NCBI GenBank assembly: GCA_964228555.1
Contig: CAXQZU010000003.1
Span: forward strand, 1-59,229
Direction: 5' to 3'
Source: CAXQZU01 sp964228555
Lineage (GTDB): Bacteria; Planctomycetota; PLA2; JAEUHO01
DNA: 59,229 bases
The position numbers were made by a program, and so were the translations under genes. Of the stretch, positions 41,931 to 49,208 are shown piece by piece. The notes below the pieces were generated by a model. It was not told the origin of the DNA, ran no database searches, and was given only the letters and a program-made list of their open reading frames with translations. Positions within the stretch are counted from its first letter, which is position 1; each line of letters opens with the position of its first letter.

Positions 41931-42403
41931 CGCGCGCCGCCCCGCGGCTGGGGCGTGCCCGGCTCGGCCACCTCGCGCCGCGCGCGCTCGCGGAACTCCA
42001 GCGCGCGCTGGCGCACGGCCTCCACCGCGGCGGCGTCGGGCGTGCTGCCCAGCGGGGGGAGGCGCAGCAGGCGCCGCTCGGTGCGCTGGCCGCCCACCAC
42101 CTCGCTGGGCAGGTCCAGCACGGGCAGGTCGCTGGTGCGGGTGGCCACGCGCACGTCCTCGGCCACCGAGAGGAAGCCGGGCTTCTCCATGCGCACGTGC
42201 CAGCGGCCGGGGTGCACGAAGGGCACGCTCACCGGCGCGGTGCCGCGGTCCACGCCATCCACCCACACGCGCGCGCCGGCCGGGTCGCTGTCCAGCACCA
42301 GCGTGCGTTGCATCCCGCAGCCCGCCAGCAGCAGGGCCGCCGCCAGGGCGGCCAGCGCGCAGGCTGCGCGCGGGAGGCGGCACGGTGCGGCTCGCCGCGT
42401 CAT
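41927..42403 (-). CDS. PEGA-domain lipoprotein
   Basis: 158 residues. Signal peptide with a clear lipobox, LAAALLLAGCGMQ (Cys near 29). Residues 30-105 form a PEGA-like beta domain: LVLDSDPAGARVWVDGVDRG followed by TAPVSVPFVHPGRWHVRMEK, a typical surface 'PEGA' clause. The rest is an Arg/Glu-rich helix (VEAVRQRALEFRERARRE). Such domains often sit at the cell surface in planctomycetes and myxobacteria. It starts 4 nt after ykgJ-like and overlaps murD by 4 nt, so all three genes are coupled. Confidence 0.8.
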   Translation of the reverse strand: MTRRAAPCRLPRAACALAALAAALLLAGCGMQRTLVLDSDPAGARVWVDGVDRGTAPVSVPFVHPGRWHVRMEKPGFLSVAEDVRVATRTSDLPVLDLPSEVVGGQRTERRLLRLPPLGSTPDAAAVEAVRQRALEFRERARREVAEPGTPQPRGGAR

Positions 42404-42407
42404 GGCC

Positions 42408-43037
42408 TCAGGGCTGCTCCTTGCCGCTGGCCGAGGTGCGCGGGCGCGAGAAGGGCGTGAGCGGAGCCAGCGTCACGAGGCCCGAGGGGGCCGCCGGGCG
42501 CTTCACCGGCGACTGCGCGCGCCGCCTCGCCGCGGAGCGGATGGACGCGGCCACGCCACGCCCGCGCACGAGGCGCTTGCGCTCCAGGTAGTCGGCGAGG
42601 TCCTCCTCGCACTCCAGCTTCACGTCGAAGGGCACCTCGCCCGTGAACTCGCAGTCCGTGGGGTCGTACTCCTTGCAGGCCAGCATGTGGTCGGGGTAGA
42701 TGCCGCAGGCGTTGTCGGCGCCCAGGTTCTGGCAGCGCACCATCACGCTCAGCATCCAGCCGTCGGCGTCATGCGTGACGATCACGCCCTCGTGGGCCAG
42801 CCACCAGCGCACCTCGTCCCAGTCCGGCTCGCTGCGCGGGGGAGGCACCATCACGGTGATGTAGCGGCAGCAGCGCGCCTCGCAGTGGCGCGTGCACACG
42901 GTGAACTGGTCCGGCGGTGCCTGCGCGCTGCCGGCGTCGCGCGCGAGCAGCTGCGCGGCGCGGCGCGCGGCGCTGCTGGGCGTGCCTGCGGCCGGGCGCG
43001 CAGGACGCTGGGGAGAGGGGCGCGTGCGCTTGGCCAT
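42408..43037 (-). CDS. YkgJ-family cysteine cluster protein
   Basis: 209 residues. The Cys-rich core FTVCTRHCEARCCRYITV (CxxxCxxxCC) with later CQNLGADNACGIY and ACKEYDP matches the YkgJ family, predicted zinc- or iron-sulfur-binding proteins without a proven role. Basic Ala/Pro-rich tails flank the core. The ATG at 43037 is 13 nt from a TACGCT box that overlaps head-to-head with the divergent hydroxylase promoter. First gene of a run with the PEGA lipoprotein and murD. Confidence 0.8.
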   Translation of the reverse strand: MAKRTRPSPQRPARPAAGTPSSAARRAAQLLARDAGSAQAPPDQFTVCTRHCEARCCRYITVMVPPPRSEPDWDEVRWWLAHEGVIVTHDADGWMLSVMVRCQNLGADNACGIYPDHMLACKEYDPTDCEFTGEVPFDVKLECEEDLADYLERKRLVRGRGVAASIRSAARRRAQSPVKRPAAPSGLVTLAPLTPFSRPRTSASGKEQP

Positions 43038-43050
43038 GGTGCGGGCGCAG

Positions 43051-43060
43051 AGCGTACAAT
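43051..43060. promoter_or_regulatory. Overlapping divergent -10 boxes
   Basis: TACAAT on the plus strand (43055-43060, toward the fatty acid hydroxylase) and TACGCT on the minus strand (43056-43051, toward ykgJ-like) share the TA at 43055-43056. One melted region could serve either direction. Confidence 0.5.
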
Positions 43061-43127
43061 GCGCGTCCCCGTCCGGGGCGAGGCGCCTGCCCCCGCGGGC
43101 CACGGCCCGGCGTCGCCCCTCCCGCCC

Positions 43128-43898
43128 ATGCGCGATCCCACTCCTCCCGGCCCGGCCGCCCCGACGGACGCCTGCGTGCGGCTGGATGCGCCCATCGTGC
43201 CGCAGGTGCGTGCGCTGGGGGCGGGCTACGACGCCTGGGTGCACCGCTCGATCCGGCCCAAGGGCTCGCTGCGCATGTTCGAGAGCGACCTGCTGGAGGC
43301 CTTCTCGCACATCCCGTGGTGGCTGGTGCTGGTCGTGTGGGTGCCGGTGGTGCTGGCGCTGGGCCTGCTCGCGGTGCTGTGGCAGGGGCTCTCGCCCGGG
43401 CTGGCGCTGGCGTGGGCTGCGGGCGGCCTGCTGCTCTGGACGCTGCTGGAGTACGTGCTGCACCGCTGGCTGTTCCACTGGGTGCCCGCCGGGGCCACCG
43501 GCCGGCAGCTGCACTTCCTGATGCACGGCATCCACCACCTCGACCCCTGGGATGGCACGCGCCTCGTCTTCCCGCCGCTGGCCGGCGTGATCGTGGCGCT
43601 GCCCATCTTCGGCCTGCTGTGGCTGGCGCTGCCGCTGGCCGCGGCGATGGCGGCGATGGCGGGCCTGCTGGTGGGCTACATCGCCTACGACATGACGCAC
43701 TACCACGTGCACCACCGGGCCTGCCGCACGCGCTGGGGCAAGTTCCTGAAGGCCTGGCACCTCGCGCACCACCACAAGCACTGGGACGCGATGTTTGGCG
43801 TCTCCACGCCGCTCTGGGACCTCGTGTTCCGCACGGGGCGCCCGGTGGGCACGGCGCGCGCCGAGGGCGGGCCGCCCGGCGCCGCGGGCACGCCGTGA
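43128..43898 (+). CDS. Fatty acid hydroxylase / sterol desaturase family membrane enzyme
   Basis: 256 residues. About four helices and the di-iron histidine boxes of the family: LHRWLFHW, HFLMHGIHHLDPWDG, YDMTHYHVHHR and HLAHHHKHWDAMFG. The order and the DPWDGTRLVFPP clause are closest to fatty acid 2-hydroxylases, which add a 2-OH to acyl chains of sphingolipids or other envelope lipids. ATG 43128 leaves a leader of about 60 nt from the TACAAT box; an in-frame ATG at 43059 overlaps the -10 box and is unlikely. Its TGA overlaps the next ATG by one base (TGATG), coupling it to the DUF3179 gene. Confidence 0.88.
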   Translation: MRDPTPPGPAAPTDACVRLDAPIVPQVRALGAGYDAWVHRSIRPKGSLRMFESDLLEAFSHIPWWLVLVVWVPVVLALGLLAVLWQGLSPGLALAWAAGGLLLWTLLEYVLHRWLFHWVPAGATGRQLHFLMHGIHHLDPWDGTRLVFPPLAGVIVALPIFGLLWLALPLAAAMAAMAGLLVGYIAYDMTHYHVHHRACRTRWGKFLKAWHLAHHHKHWDAMFGVSTPLWDLVFRTGRPVGTARAEGGPPGAAGTP

Positions 43899-45025
43899 TG
43901 CGGGCGCTGGCGCTGGCCGTCTCGCTGCTGCTGGCCGCCTGCGGTGGCGAGGCCCCCCCCGGCCCGCAGGCGAGTGCCGCCGCCGGCCGCGCCTCCCCGG
44001 CCGCACCGGCGCCGCCGGCCGCCGCGCTGCCCGCGCCGCGACCCGACGAGCCGAGGCTGGGGCCTTGGCCTCGCTCGCAGTTCTGGATCGAGCGCGACCT
44101 GGTCCTCGCCGCCGACGACCCGCACACGGTGCCGGCGCCCGAGGCGCGCTTCCTGCGGCCGGAGGACGAGGTGCTGGGGCTGGTGGTGGGTGGCCAGGCC
44201 CGCGCCTATCCCGTGACGATGCTCGCCTACCACCACGTCGTGAACGACGTGATCGAGGGCATCCCCGTGGCCGTCACCTACTGAGTGATCTGCTCCTCCG
44301 GGATCGGCTTCGATCCCATGCTCGACGGCGTGCGCGGGCTCTTCGGCTTCGAGGGGATCTGGCAGGGCACCGCGGTGCTCTACGACCGTGGCACGCGCTC
44401 GCTGTGGATGCACTTCACGGGCACCTGCTTCCACGGCCCGCTGGAGGGCCGTCGCCTGCCCGCGCTGGCCACCGGACGCCACACCACGTGGGAGGCCTGG
44501 CGCATGGCCCATCCGTCCACCGACGTGATGGCCCCGGACCCGCGCTTCGAGCGCAGCTACTTCAAGCGTGCGCAGTGCCGCAGCGGGGACACCTTCCTGC
44601 CGCCGGACTTCCCCGGCACCATCCAGTGGCGCGACCCGCGCCTGCCGCTGGCCGAGCTGCTGCTGGGGGTTCGCATGGGCGAGGAGGCGCGCGCCTACCC
44701 GCTGTCGCGCCTGCAGCAGGCGCTGGGCGTGGTGGAGGAGGAGGTGGGCGGCGTGCCGCTGACGGTGTGGATGGCGGCGGGCGAGCGCAGCGCGGCCGCC
44801 TTCGACCGGCGCCTGGACGGCAGCACGCCCTCGTTCGAGCGCGTGGGCGAGGCGCGCTGGCGTGCGCGCGATGACGGCAGCCTCTTCGACCTGGAGGGGC
44901 GCTGCGTGGACGGCCCGCGGCGCGGGCGCTCGCTGGCCCGGGTCGAGCAGCTGCTGTGCGAGTGGTACGGGTGGTTCGCCCACCACCGCAGCACGACCGT
45001 GTGGGAGGCGCCCGCCTCGCGCTAG
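43898..45025 (+). CDS. DUF3179 lipoprotein, predicted selenoprotein (in-frame TGA = Sec129)
   Basis: 375 residues if TGA 44282-44284 is read as selenocysteine. The signal peptide has lipobox LLLAACGG (Cys15), a Pro/Ala spacer follows, then the DUF3179 domain: EVLGLVVGGQARAYPVTML, HHVVNDVIEGIPVAVTY, [TGA]VICSSGIGFDP, WMHFTGTCFHGPLEGRRL and TIQWRDPRLPLAELLLGVR. Family members have a CxxC after VT[YW]; here it is U-V-I-C with Cys132. The frame is intact for 246 codons after the TGA, with all family blocks, and a SECIS-like hairpin follows. Conceptual translation that stops at TGA would split this into a 128-residue fragment and a startless 246-residue frame. A null mutation or sequencing error (TGC to TGA) is the alternative. 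Role unknown; a periplasmic thiol/selenol redox function is inferred. Confidence 0.8.
44285..44317 (+). promoter_or_regulatory. Putative bacterial SECIS element
   Basis: Directly after the in-frame TGA. A 15-nt spacer leads to a perfect 7-bp stem GGGATCG / CGATCCC (44300-44306 and 44311-44317) with loop GCTT. The loop starts 22 nt after the TGA and its first base is G, both within the known bacterial SECIS rules (loop about 16-37 nt away, G in the first two loop bases). It would recruit SelB with Sec-tRNA. The stem encodes the conserved GIGFDP residues, so chance is not excluded. Confidence 0.6.
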
Positions 45026-45498
45026 TCCTTGCGGCGCTTCTTCTTGCGCCGGCCGCCCTCGTCCTCGCCCGCGCTCGCCGCGGCGGCGCGCCAGGCCTCC
45101 ATGGTCTTGACCAGCATGTCCACGCGCTCGCGCAGGTTGGCGTGCTCCTGCACGGCCTTCTCCACCTGCACGAGGAAGCGCGGGTTGGCCTCGCGGATGC
45201 GCGCCATCCACGGCGCGAAGCCCGCGTAGGTGAACAGCGCCTCGCCGCAGGTGTCCTGGAACACGAGCGGGTGGAAGATGCCGCGGTTGACGAACGAGGC
45301 GCACATCTCCCAGTAGGAGGTGGCCTGCCGCCAGTGCGCGTTGCGCTTGTGCTCGTACTGCATGACGGCCTCGATGGCCTCCCACGGGCCGCGCACCAGC
45401 TCGCCCACGAGCTTGCGCGCCTTGCGCATCTCGCGCTCGCGGCGCAGGTCGTAGAGCTCGAGGGCGAGGCGGGCGTCGTCGATGCTGGGGTCGCGCAT
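45022..45498 (-). CDS. Conserved helical cytoplasmic protein, function unknown
   Basis: 158 residues. DARLALELYDLRREREMRKA, QATSYWEMCASFVNRGIFHP, LVFQDTCGEALFTYAGFAPW and IREANPRFLVQVEKAVQE recall a widespread uncharacterised family with 'LYELRREPxMRxAR...SYWE(M)aaslv...lF' pattern. The C-terminus is a very basic tail (GGRRKKKRRKD). No signal peptide. Leader of about 23 nt from a TATGCT box. Its stop codon interlocks with that of the selenoprotein gene in CTAG. Confidence 0.7.
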   Translation of the reverse strand: MRDPSIDDARLALELYDLRREREMRKARKLVGELVRGPWEAIEAVMQYEHKRNAHWRQATSYWEMCASFVNRGIFHPLVFQDTCGEALFTYAGFAPWMARIREANPRFLVQVEKAVQEHANLRERVDMLVKTMEAWRAAAASAGEDEGGRRKKKRRKD

Positions 45499-45527
45499 GG
45501 GCGGGCTCCGGGGCCGTTGAGGCCCGC

Positions 45528-45533
45528 AGCATA
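45528..45533 (-). promoter_or_regulatory. -10 box of gene at 45498
   Basis: Minus-strand TATGCT, 29 nt before the ATG. Confidence 0.4.
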
Positions 45534-45573
45534 GCCCCCGTGGCCCCGGGCGGCAGCCGCAGGGCCGGCGGGC

Positions 45574-45579
45574 TAGCAT
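45574..45579 (+). promoter_or_regulatory. -10 box of epimerase-dehydrogenase gene
   Basis: TAGCAT, 53 nt before ATG 45633; leader of about 47 nt with GGAGG at 45615-45619. Divergent from the TATGCT box 40 bp to the left. Confidence 0.4.
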
Positions 45580-45632
45580 GGCGGCACGGCCCGTCCCGGG
45601 CCGCCCGGCGCCGGGGAGGGCGCATCGCGCGC

Positions 45633-47975
45633 ATGAAGGCCTGCGTCACCGGCGGCGCCGGGTTCATCGGCAGCCATCTCGTCGACCGCCTGCTGGCGGC
45701 CGGCCACGAGGTCGTCGTGCTCGACAACCTGTCGACGGGCACGCGCGAGAGCCTGGGCCTGCCGCGACCGCGCCTGTCCCTGGTGGAGGGCGACGTGCGC
45801 GACCCGGCGGCCGTGGCCGCCGCGGTGGCGGGCTGCGAGGTGGTGTTCCACCAGGCCGCGCTGGCCGCGGTGGCGCGCAGCGTGGAGAGCCCCGCGGAGG
45901 TGCACGACGTCAACGTGCTGGGCACCTTCCACGTGCTGGAAGCCTGCCGCCGTGCCGGCGTCCGCCGCGTCGTCTTCGCCTCCTCGTCCAGCGTGTACGG
46001 CGACACGCCGATGCTGCCCAAGCGCGAGGACGCGCCGCTGCGGCCGCGCTCGCCCTACGCAGCCACCAAGGCCGCTGCCGAGGGCCTGATGCTGGCGTGG
46101 CAGGCCACCTACGGCCTCGAGACCGTGGTGCTGCGCTACTTCAACGTGTACGGGCCGCGGCAGTCGCCCCTGTCGCGCTACGCAGCCGTGGTGCCGCGCT
46201 TCGTCGCCGCCGTGCGCGCCGGGCAGGCGCCGGTGATCTATGGCGACGGGCAGCAGGCGCGCGACTTCACGTGGGTGGGCGACGTGGTGCACGCGCTGGA
46301 GCTGGCAGCCACCGCGCCGGGCGCGGTGGGCGCGGGGCCGATCAACATCGGCGGCGGCGAGCGCGTCAGCATCCTCGCCCTGGCGCAGCGGGTGGCACGC
46401 GCGGCGCGCCGCGAGGTGGCGCCGCGCCACGAGCCCGAGCGCCCGGGCGACGTGCGCGACTCGCTGGCCGACACCACGCGCGCGCGCGCGACGCTGGGCT
46501 GGCAGCCCAGCACCTCGCTGGACGAGGGCCTCGCGCGCCTGATGGCGCTGCCCGCGGGCGGCCTCGCCCCGTCGGCAGGGCGCGAGGACGTGGGGCGGTC
46601 CATCCCGGGCACGCCCGTGGAGGCGCTGGAGCGGCGCATCGCGGCGCGCCAGTGCACCTACGGCGTGGTGGGCCTGGGCTACGTGGGCCTGCCGCTGGCC
46701 GTGGCCTTCGCGCAGCGCGGGGTGCGCGTGCTGGGCTTCGAGGTGGACGAGGCCAAGGTGGCCGACGTCAATGCCTGCCGCAGCTACGTCGGCGACGTCT
46801 CGTCGGAGGCGCTGGCCCGGTGCGTGCGCGAGGGCACGTTGTCGGCCACCACGGACATGTCGCGCCTCGCCGACGTGGACGTGATCAGCATCTGCGTGCC
46901 GACGCCGCTGTCGAAGAGCCACGACCCCGACGTGTCCTACGTGGAGGCGGCCACGCGCAGCGTGGAGCGCGTGCTGCGGCCGGGGCAGCTGGTGCTGCTG
47001 GAGAGCACCACCTACCCGGGGATGACCGAGGAGTTCCTGCTGCCGCGGCTGGAGGGGAGGGGGCTGGTGCTGGGCCGCGACTTCGCGCTGGCCTTCTCGC
47101 CCGAGCGCGTGGACCCCGGCAATCCCGCCTGGGGCGTGGTCAACACGCCCAAGGTGGTCGGTGGCGTGGACGCGGGCTCCACGCGGCTGGCGCAGGCCTT
47201 CTACGGCATCGCCCTCGAGCGCGTGCACTCCGTCTCCAGCGCGCGTGCGGCCGAGATGGCCAAGCTGCTGGAGAACACCTTCCGGAGCGTGAACATCGCG
47301 CTCGTGAACGAGGTGGCGCTGATGTGCGACCGGCTGCAGCTGGACGTGGGCGAGGTGATCGATGCGGCGGCCACCAAGCCCTTCGGGTTCACGCGCTTCA
47401 CGCCGGGGCCCGGCATCGGCGGCCACTGCATCCCGCTGGACCCCATGTACCTGTCATGGAAGCTGCGCACGCTGGACTACCGCGCGCGCTTCATCGAGCT
47501 GGCGCAGGACGTCAACATGGCCATGCCGCGCTACGTCGTCGAGCGCGTGGCCGCCGCGCTCAACGGGCAGCTGCGCAGCCTCAAGGGCAGCCGCGTGCTG
47601 GTGCTGGGCGTGGCCTACAAGCCCGACGTGGACGACACGCGCGAGTCGCCCTCGCTGGACGTGATCCGGCTGCTGCGCGAGGCGGGCGCCGAGGTGTCCT
47701 ACGCCGACCCCTACGTGCCCAGCGTCCTCGTGCGCGATGCCGTGCTGCGCGCCCAGCCCGCCACGGCCGAGCGGCTGGCGGCCGCCGATGCGGTCGTGGT
47801 GTGCACGCACCACCACGCCTTCGACTGGGGCGAGGTGGCCGAGCATGCGCGCCTCGTGGTGGACACGCGCGGGGTGGTGCCGCGCGAGCGCGTGCGGGGC
47901 GTGCTGGTGCCGCTCTCGGGCCCGCCGCTGCGCGGCGTGCCGGCCGGCACGCCCGAGGCACTGCGGCCCGCCTAG
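45633..47975 (+). CDS. Fused NAD-dependent sugar-nucleotide epimerase and 6-dehydrogenase
   Basis: 780 residues in one frame. Residues 1-310 are an extended-SDR epimerase: VTGGAGFIGSHLVDRLL, SSSSVYG, catalytic Tyr142/Lys146 (SPYAATK), RYFNVYGPRQSP and YGDGQQARDF. After a linker of about 30 residues, residues 341-780 are a UDP-glucose/GDP-mannose dehydrogenase: YGVVGLGYVGLPLAVAF, VPTPLSKSHDPDVSY, ESTTYPG, FSPERVDPGN, the GPGIGGHCIPLDP block with catalytic Cys599, and VAYKPDVDDTRESP. These activities are normally separate proteins (for example WbpP/Gne and WbpO/WbpA types) making UDP-GalNAcA or UDP-GlcNAcA-like sugars for surface polysaccharide. Exact sugar unknown. ATG 45633 is the homology start. 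Confidence 0.9.
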   Translation: MKACVTGGAGFIGSHLVDRLLAAGHEVVVLDNLSTGTRESLGLPRPRLSLVEGDVRDPAAVAAAVAGCEVVFHQAALAAVARSVESPAEVHDVNVLGTFHVLEACRRAGVRRVVFASSSSVYGDTPMLPKREDAPLRPRSPYAATKAAAEGLMLAWQATYGLETVVLRYFNVYGPRQSPLSRYAAVVPRFVAAVRAGQAPVIYGDGQQARDFTWVGDVVHALELAATAPGAVGAGPINIGGGERVSILALAQRVARAARREVAPRHEPERPGDVRDSLADTTRARATLGWQPSTSLDEGLARLMALPAGGLAPSAGREDVGRSIPGTPVEALERRIAARQCTYGVVGLGYVGLPLAVAFAQRGVRVLGFEVDEAKVADVNACRSYVGDVSSEALARCVREGTLSATTDMSRLADVDVISICVPTPLSKSHDPDVSYVEAATRSVERVLRPGQLVLLESTTYPGMTEEFLLPRLEGRGLVLGRDFALAFSPERVDPGNPAWGVVNTPKVVGGVDAGSTRLAQAFYGIALERVHSVSSARAAEMAKLLENTFRSVNIALVNEVALMCDRLQLDVGEVIDAAATKPFGFTRFTPGPGIGGHCIPLDPMYLSWKLRTLDYRARFIELAQDVNMAMPRYVVERVAAALNGQLRSLKGSRVLVLGVAYKPDVDDTRESPSLDVIRLLREAGAEVSYADPYVPSVLVRDAVLRAQPATAERLAAADAVVVCTHHHAFDWGEVAEHARLVVDTRGVVPRERVRGVLVPLSGPPLRGVPAGTPEALRPA

Positions 47976-48331
47976 CGCGCCCCGGGAGGGGCGGGCGCGC
48001 GCGGCGGCGGCAGGTCGTCGGGCGACACGCCCTCGCCGAAGGTGATGGGGCCCTCGTCGAGCAGCGCCTGCGGGTCGTGCCGCTCGGAGGAGGGCTCGCC
48101 CACGGCCTCGAGCCGCACCACGCGCCGCTCGGCCAGCGAGAGCAGGAAGGCCTCCGTGCCCGAGGTGGCGATGCCGGGCACGCCCATCTGGTCGGCCAGG
48201 CGCTGGGCGATGCCCTCCATGTAGGCCCGCCGGTCGCCCGCCGGAGCGCCCTGCGCGCGCATCATGAAGCCGACGACGTCGTCGGCGGTGCCGAGGTAGT
48301 CGTCCCGGCCGATGCGTACGCGGTAGAGCAA
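47972..48331 (-). CDS. Small protein of unknown function (TTG start)
   Basis: 119 residues. YRVRIGRDDYLGTADDVVGF, MEGIAQRLADQMGVPGIATS and GTEAFLLSLAERRVVRLEAV are conserved-looking blocks; the C-terminal 30 residues are Pro-rich. No signal peptide. No ATG is available near the promoter; TTG 48331 is preceded by GGAGG (48341-48337) with 5-nt spacing and a TATCCT -10 box shared with the divergent gene. The stop interlocks with the epimerase-dehydrogenase stop in CTAG. Function unknown. Confidence 0.65.
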   Translation of the reverse strand: MLYRVRIGRDDYLGTADDVVGFMMRAQGAPAGDRRAYMEGIAQRLADQMGVPGIATSGTEAFLLSLAERRVVRLEAVGEPSSERHDPQALLDEGPITFGEGVSPDDLPPPRAPAPPGAR

Positions 48332-48365
48332 CTCGTCCTCCGTGGGGCCCGCAGGTGCCGCGCCG

Positions 48366-48372
48366 TAGGATA
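48366..48372. promoter_or_regulatory. Shared divergent -10 element TAGGATA
   Basis: Read rightward TAGGAT (48366-48371) ends 6 nt before GTG 48378; read leftward TATCCT (48372-48367) precedes the TTG at 48331. The two boxes overlap by five bases, so one melted region would serve both genes. Confidence 0.55.
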
Positions 48373-48377
48373 CCCGC

Positions 48378-49208
48378 GTGCACGCGCCCCCTGCGATCCA
48401 GCGCCTGTCGGCCTGGCCCGGCTACCTGCTCTTCTCGCTGGCCACCTTGCTGTGGGTGGCCGCCGCGCTGCCTGCCGGGCCGCTGGCGGGTGCGGGGCGC
48501 GCCGACGACGCCAGCACCCCGCTGGCCCTGCAAGCCTGGCTGCTGGTGCCGGCGCTGCTGCTGCTGATCGTGGCGCCGGTGGGCATGACGCTCACCGCCC
48601 AGCGGCAGGGCCAGCTCATGCTGCTGGCGGCCACGGACGCCTTCCTCGCCATCTACGCGGGCCTCGTGCTGCTGCTGCGCCGCGTGCCGGAGGCCGAGCC
48701 CGTCCCGGAGGGTGCCGTGGCGTGGGTGCTGGGCGGCGGGCTCCTGCTGCTGGGCGCGCTGTCCGTGGCCGAGTGCCGGCGCATCGCGCGCAGCGAGCCC
48801 CTGCCGCCGCTGCTGGGGCTGGGCGGGCTGCGGCTGGCGCTGTGCCTGCTGGTGCTGCTGACGCCCTCGTGGGCGCTGCTGTGGCCGGGGCCCGAGCCCG
48901 CCGGGCTGCTGTCGGCCTACCTCTACCTGCTGCTGAGCGCGGCGGGCGCGCGGCTCGCACGCACCGGGCCGGGGCTGGCCTTCGCCAGCTCGCTGCTGCA
49001 GCTGGGCCTGGCGGCCCACGTGCTGGCCACCCTGCAGCACGCGATCCACGGCCCGGAGCCCGAGGCGGCCACGCTGGGCCTCTCGGGCCTGCTCACGCTG
49101 GCGCTGGCGTGGACCGTGTTCGCGATGGCCGGCCTGCAGGTGCTGGTTCGCGTGCCCCGTCGCCGCGCGAGCGGCGTGCCGGCCTCCGCGGCAGGATCGC
49201 AGGCGTGA
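48378..49208 (+). CDS. Polytopic membrane protein of unknown function
   Basis: 276 residues with about eight hydrophobic helices, for example YLLFSLATLLWVAAALPAG, AWLLVPALLLLIVAPVGMTL, VLGGGLLLLGALSVAE and LRLALCLLVLLTPSWALLW. No charged signature or transporter motif is recognisable. GTG start is set by the -10 box 6 nt upstream. The next gene overlaps by 4 nt (GTGA); together with the MATE exporter they form a coupled three-gene run. Confidence 0.7.
   Translation: MHAPPAIQRLSAWPGYLLFSLATLLWVAAALPAGPLAGAGRADDASTPLALQAWLLVPALLLLIVAPVGMTLTAQRQGQLMLLAATDAFLAIYAGLVLLLRRVPEAEPVPEGAVAWVLGGGLLLLGALSVAECRRIARSEPLPPLLGLGGLRLALCLLVLLTPSWALLWPGPEPAGLLSAYLYLLLSAAGARLARTGPGLAFASSLLQLGLAAHVLATLQHAIHGPEPEAATLGLSGLLTLALAWTVFAMAGLQVLVRVPRRRASGVPASAAGSQA

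Noticed and set aside
44282..44284. Reading the DUF3179 TGA as a true stop, giving a pseudogene or two separate genes
   Set aside because: The downstream frame has no start codon before the domain blocks, stays open for 246 codons, and the TGA replaces exactly the redox Cys with a SECIS-like hairpin behind it.
43898..45025. Reassigned genetic code (TGA as sense) as the explanation for the in-frame TGA
   Set aside because: TGA ends many other genes here, including dsbB, lnt, thiE's upstream neighbour and several overlapping pairs, so it is a normal stop.
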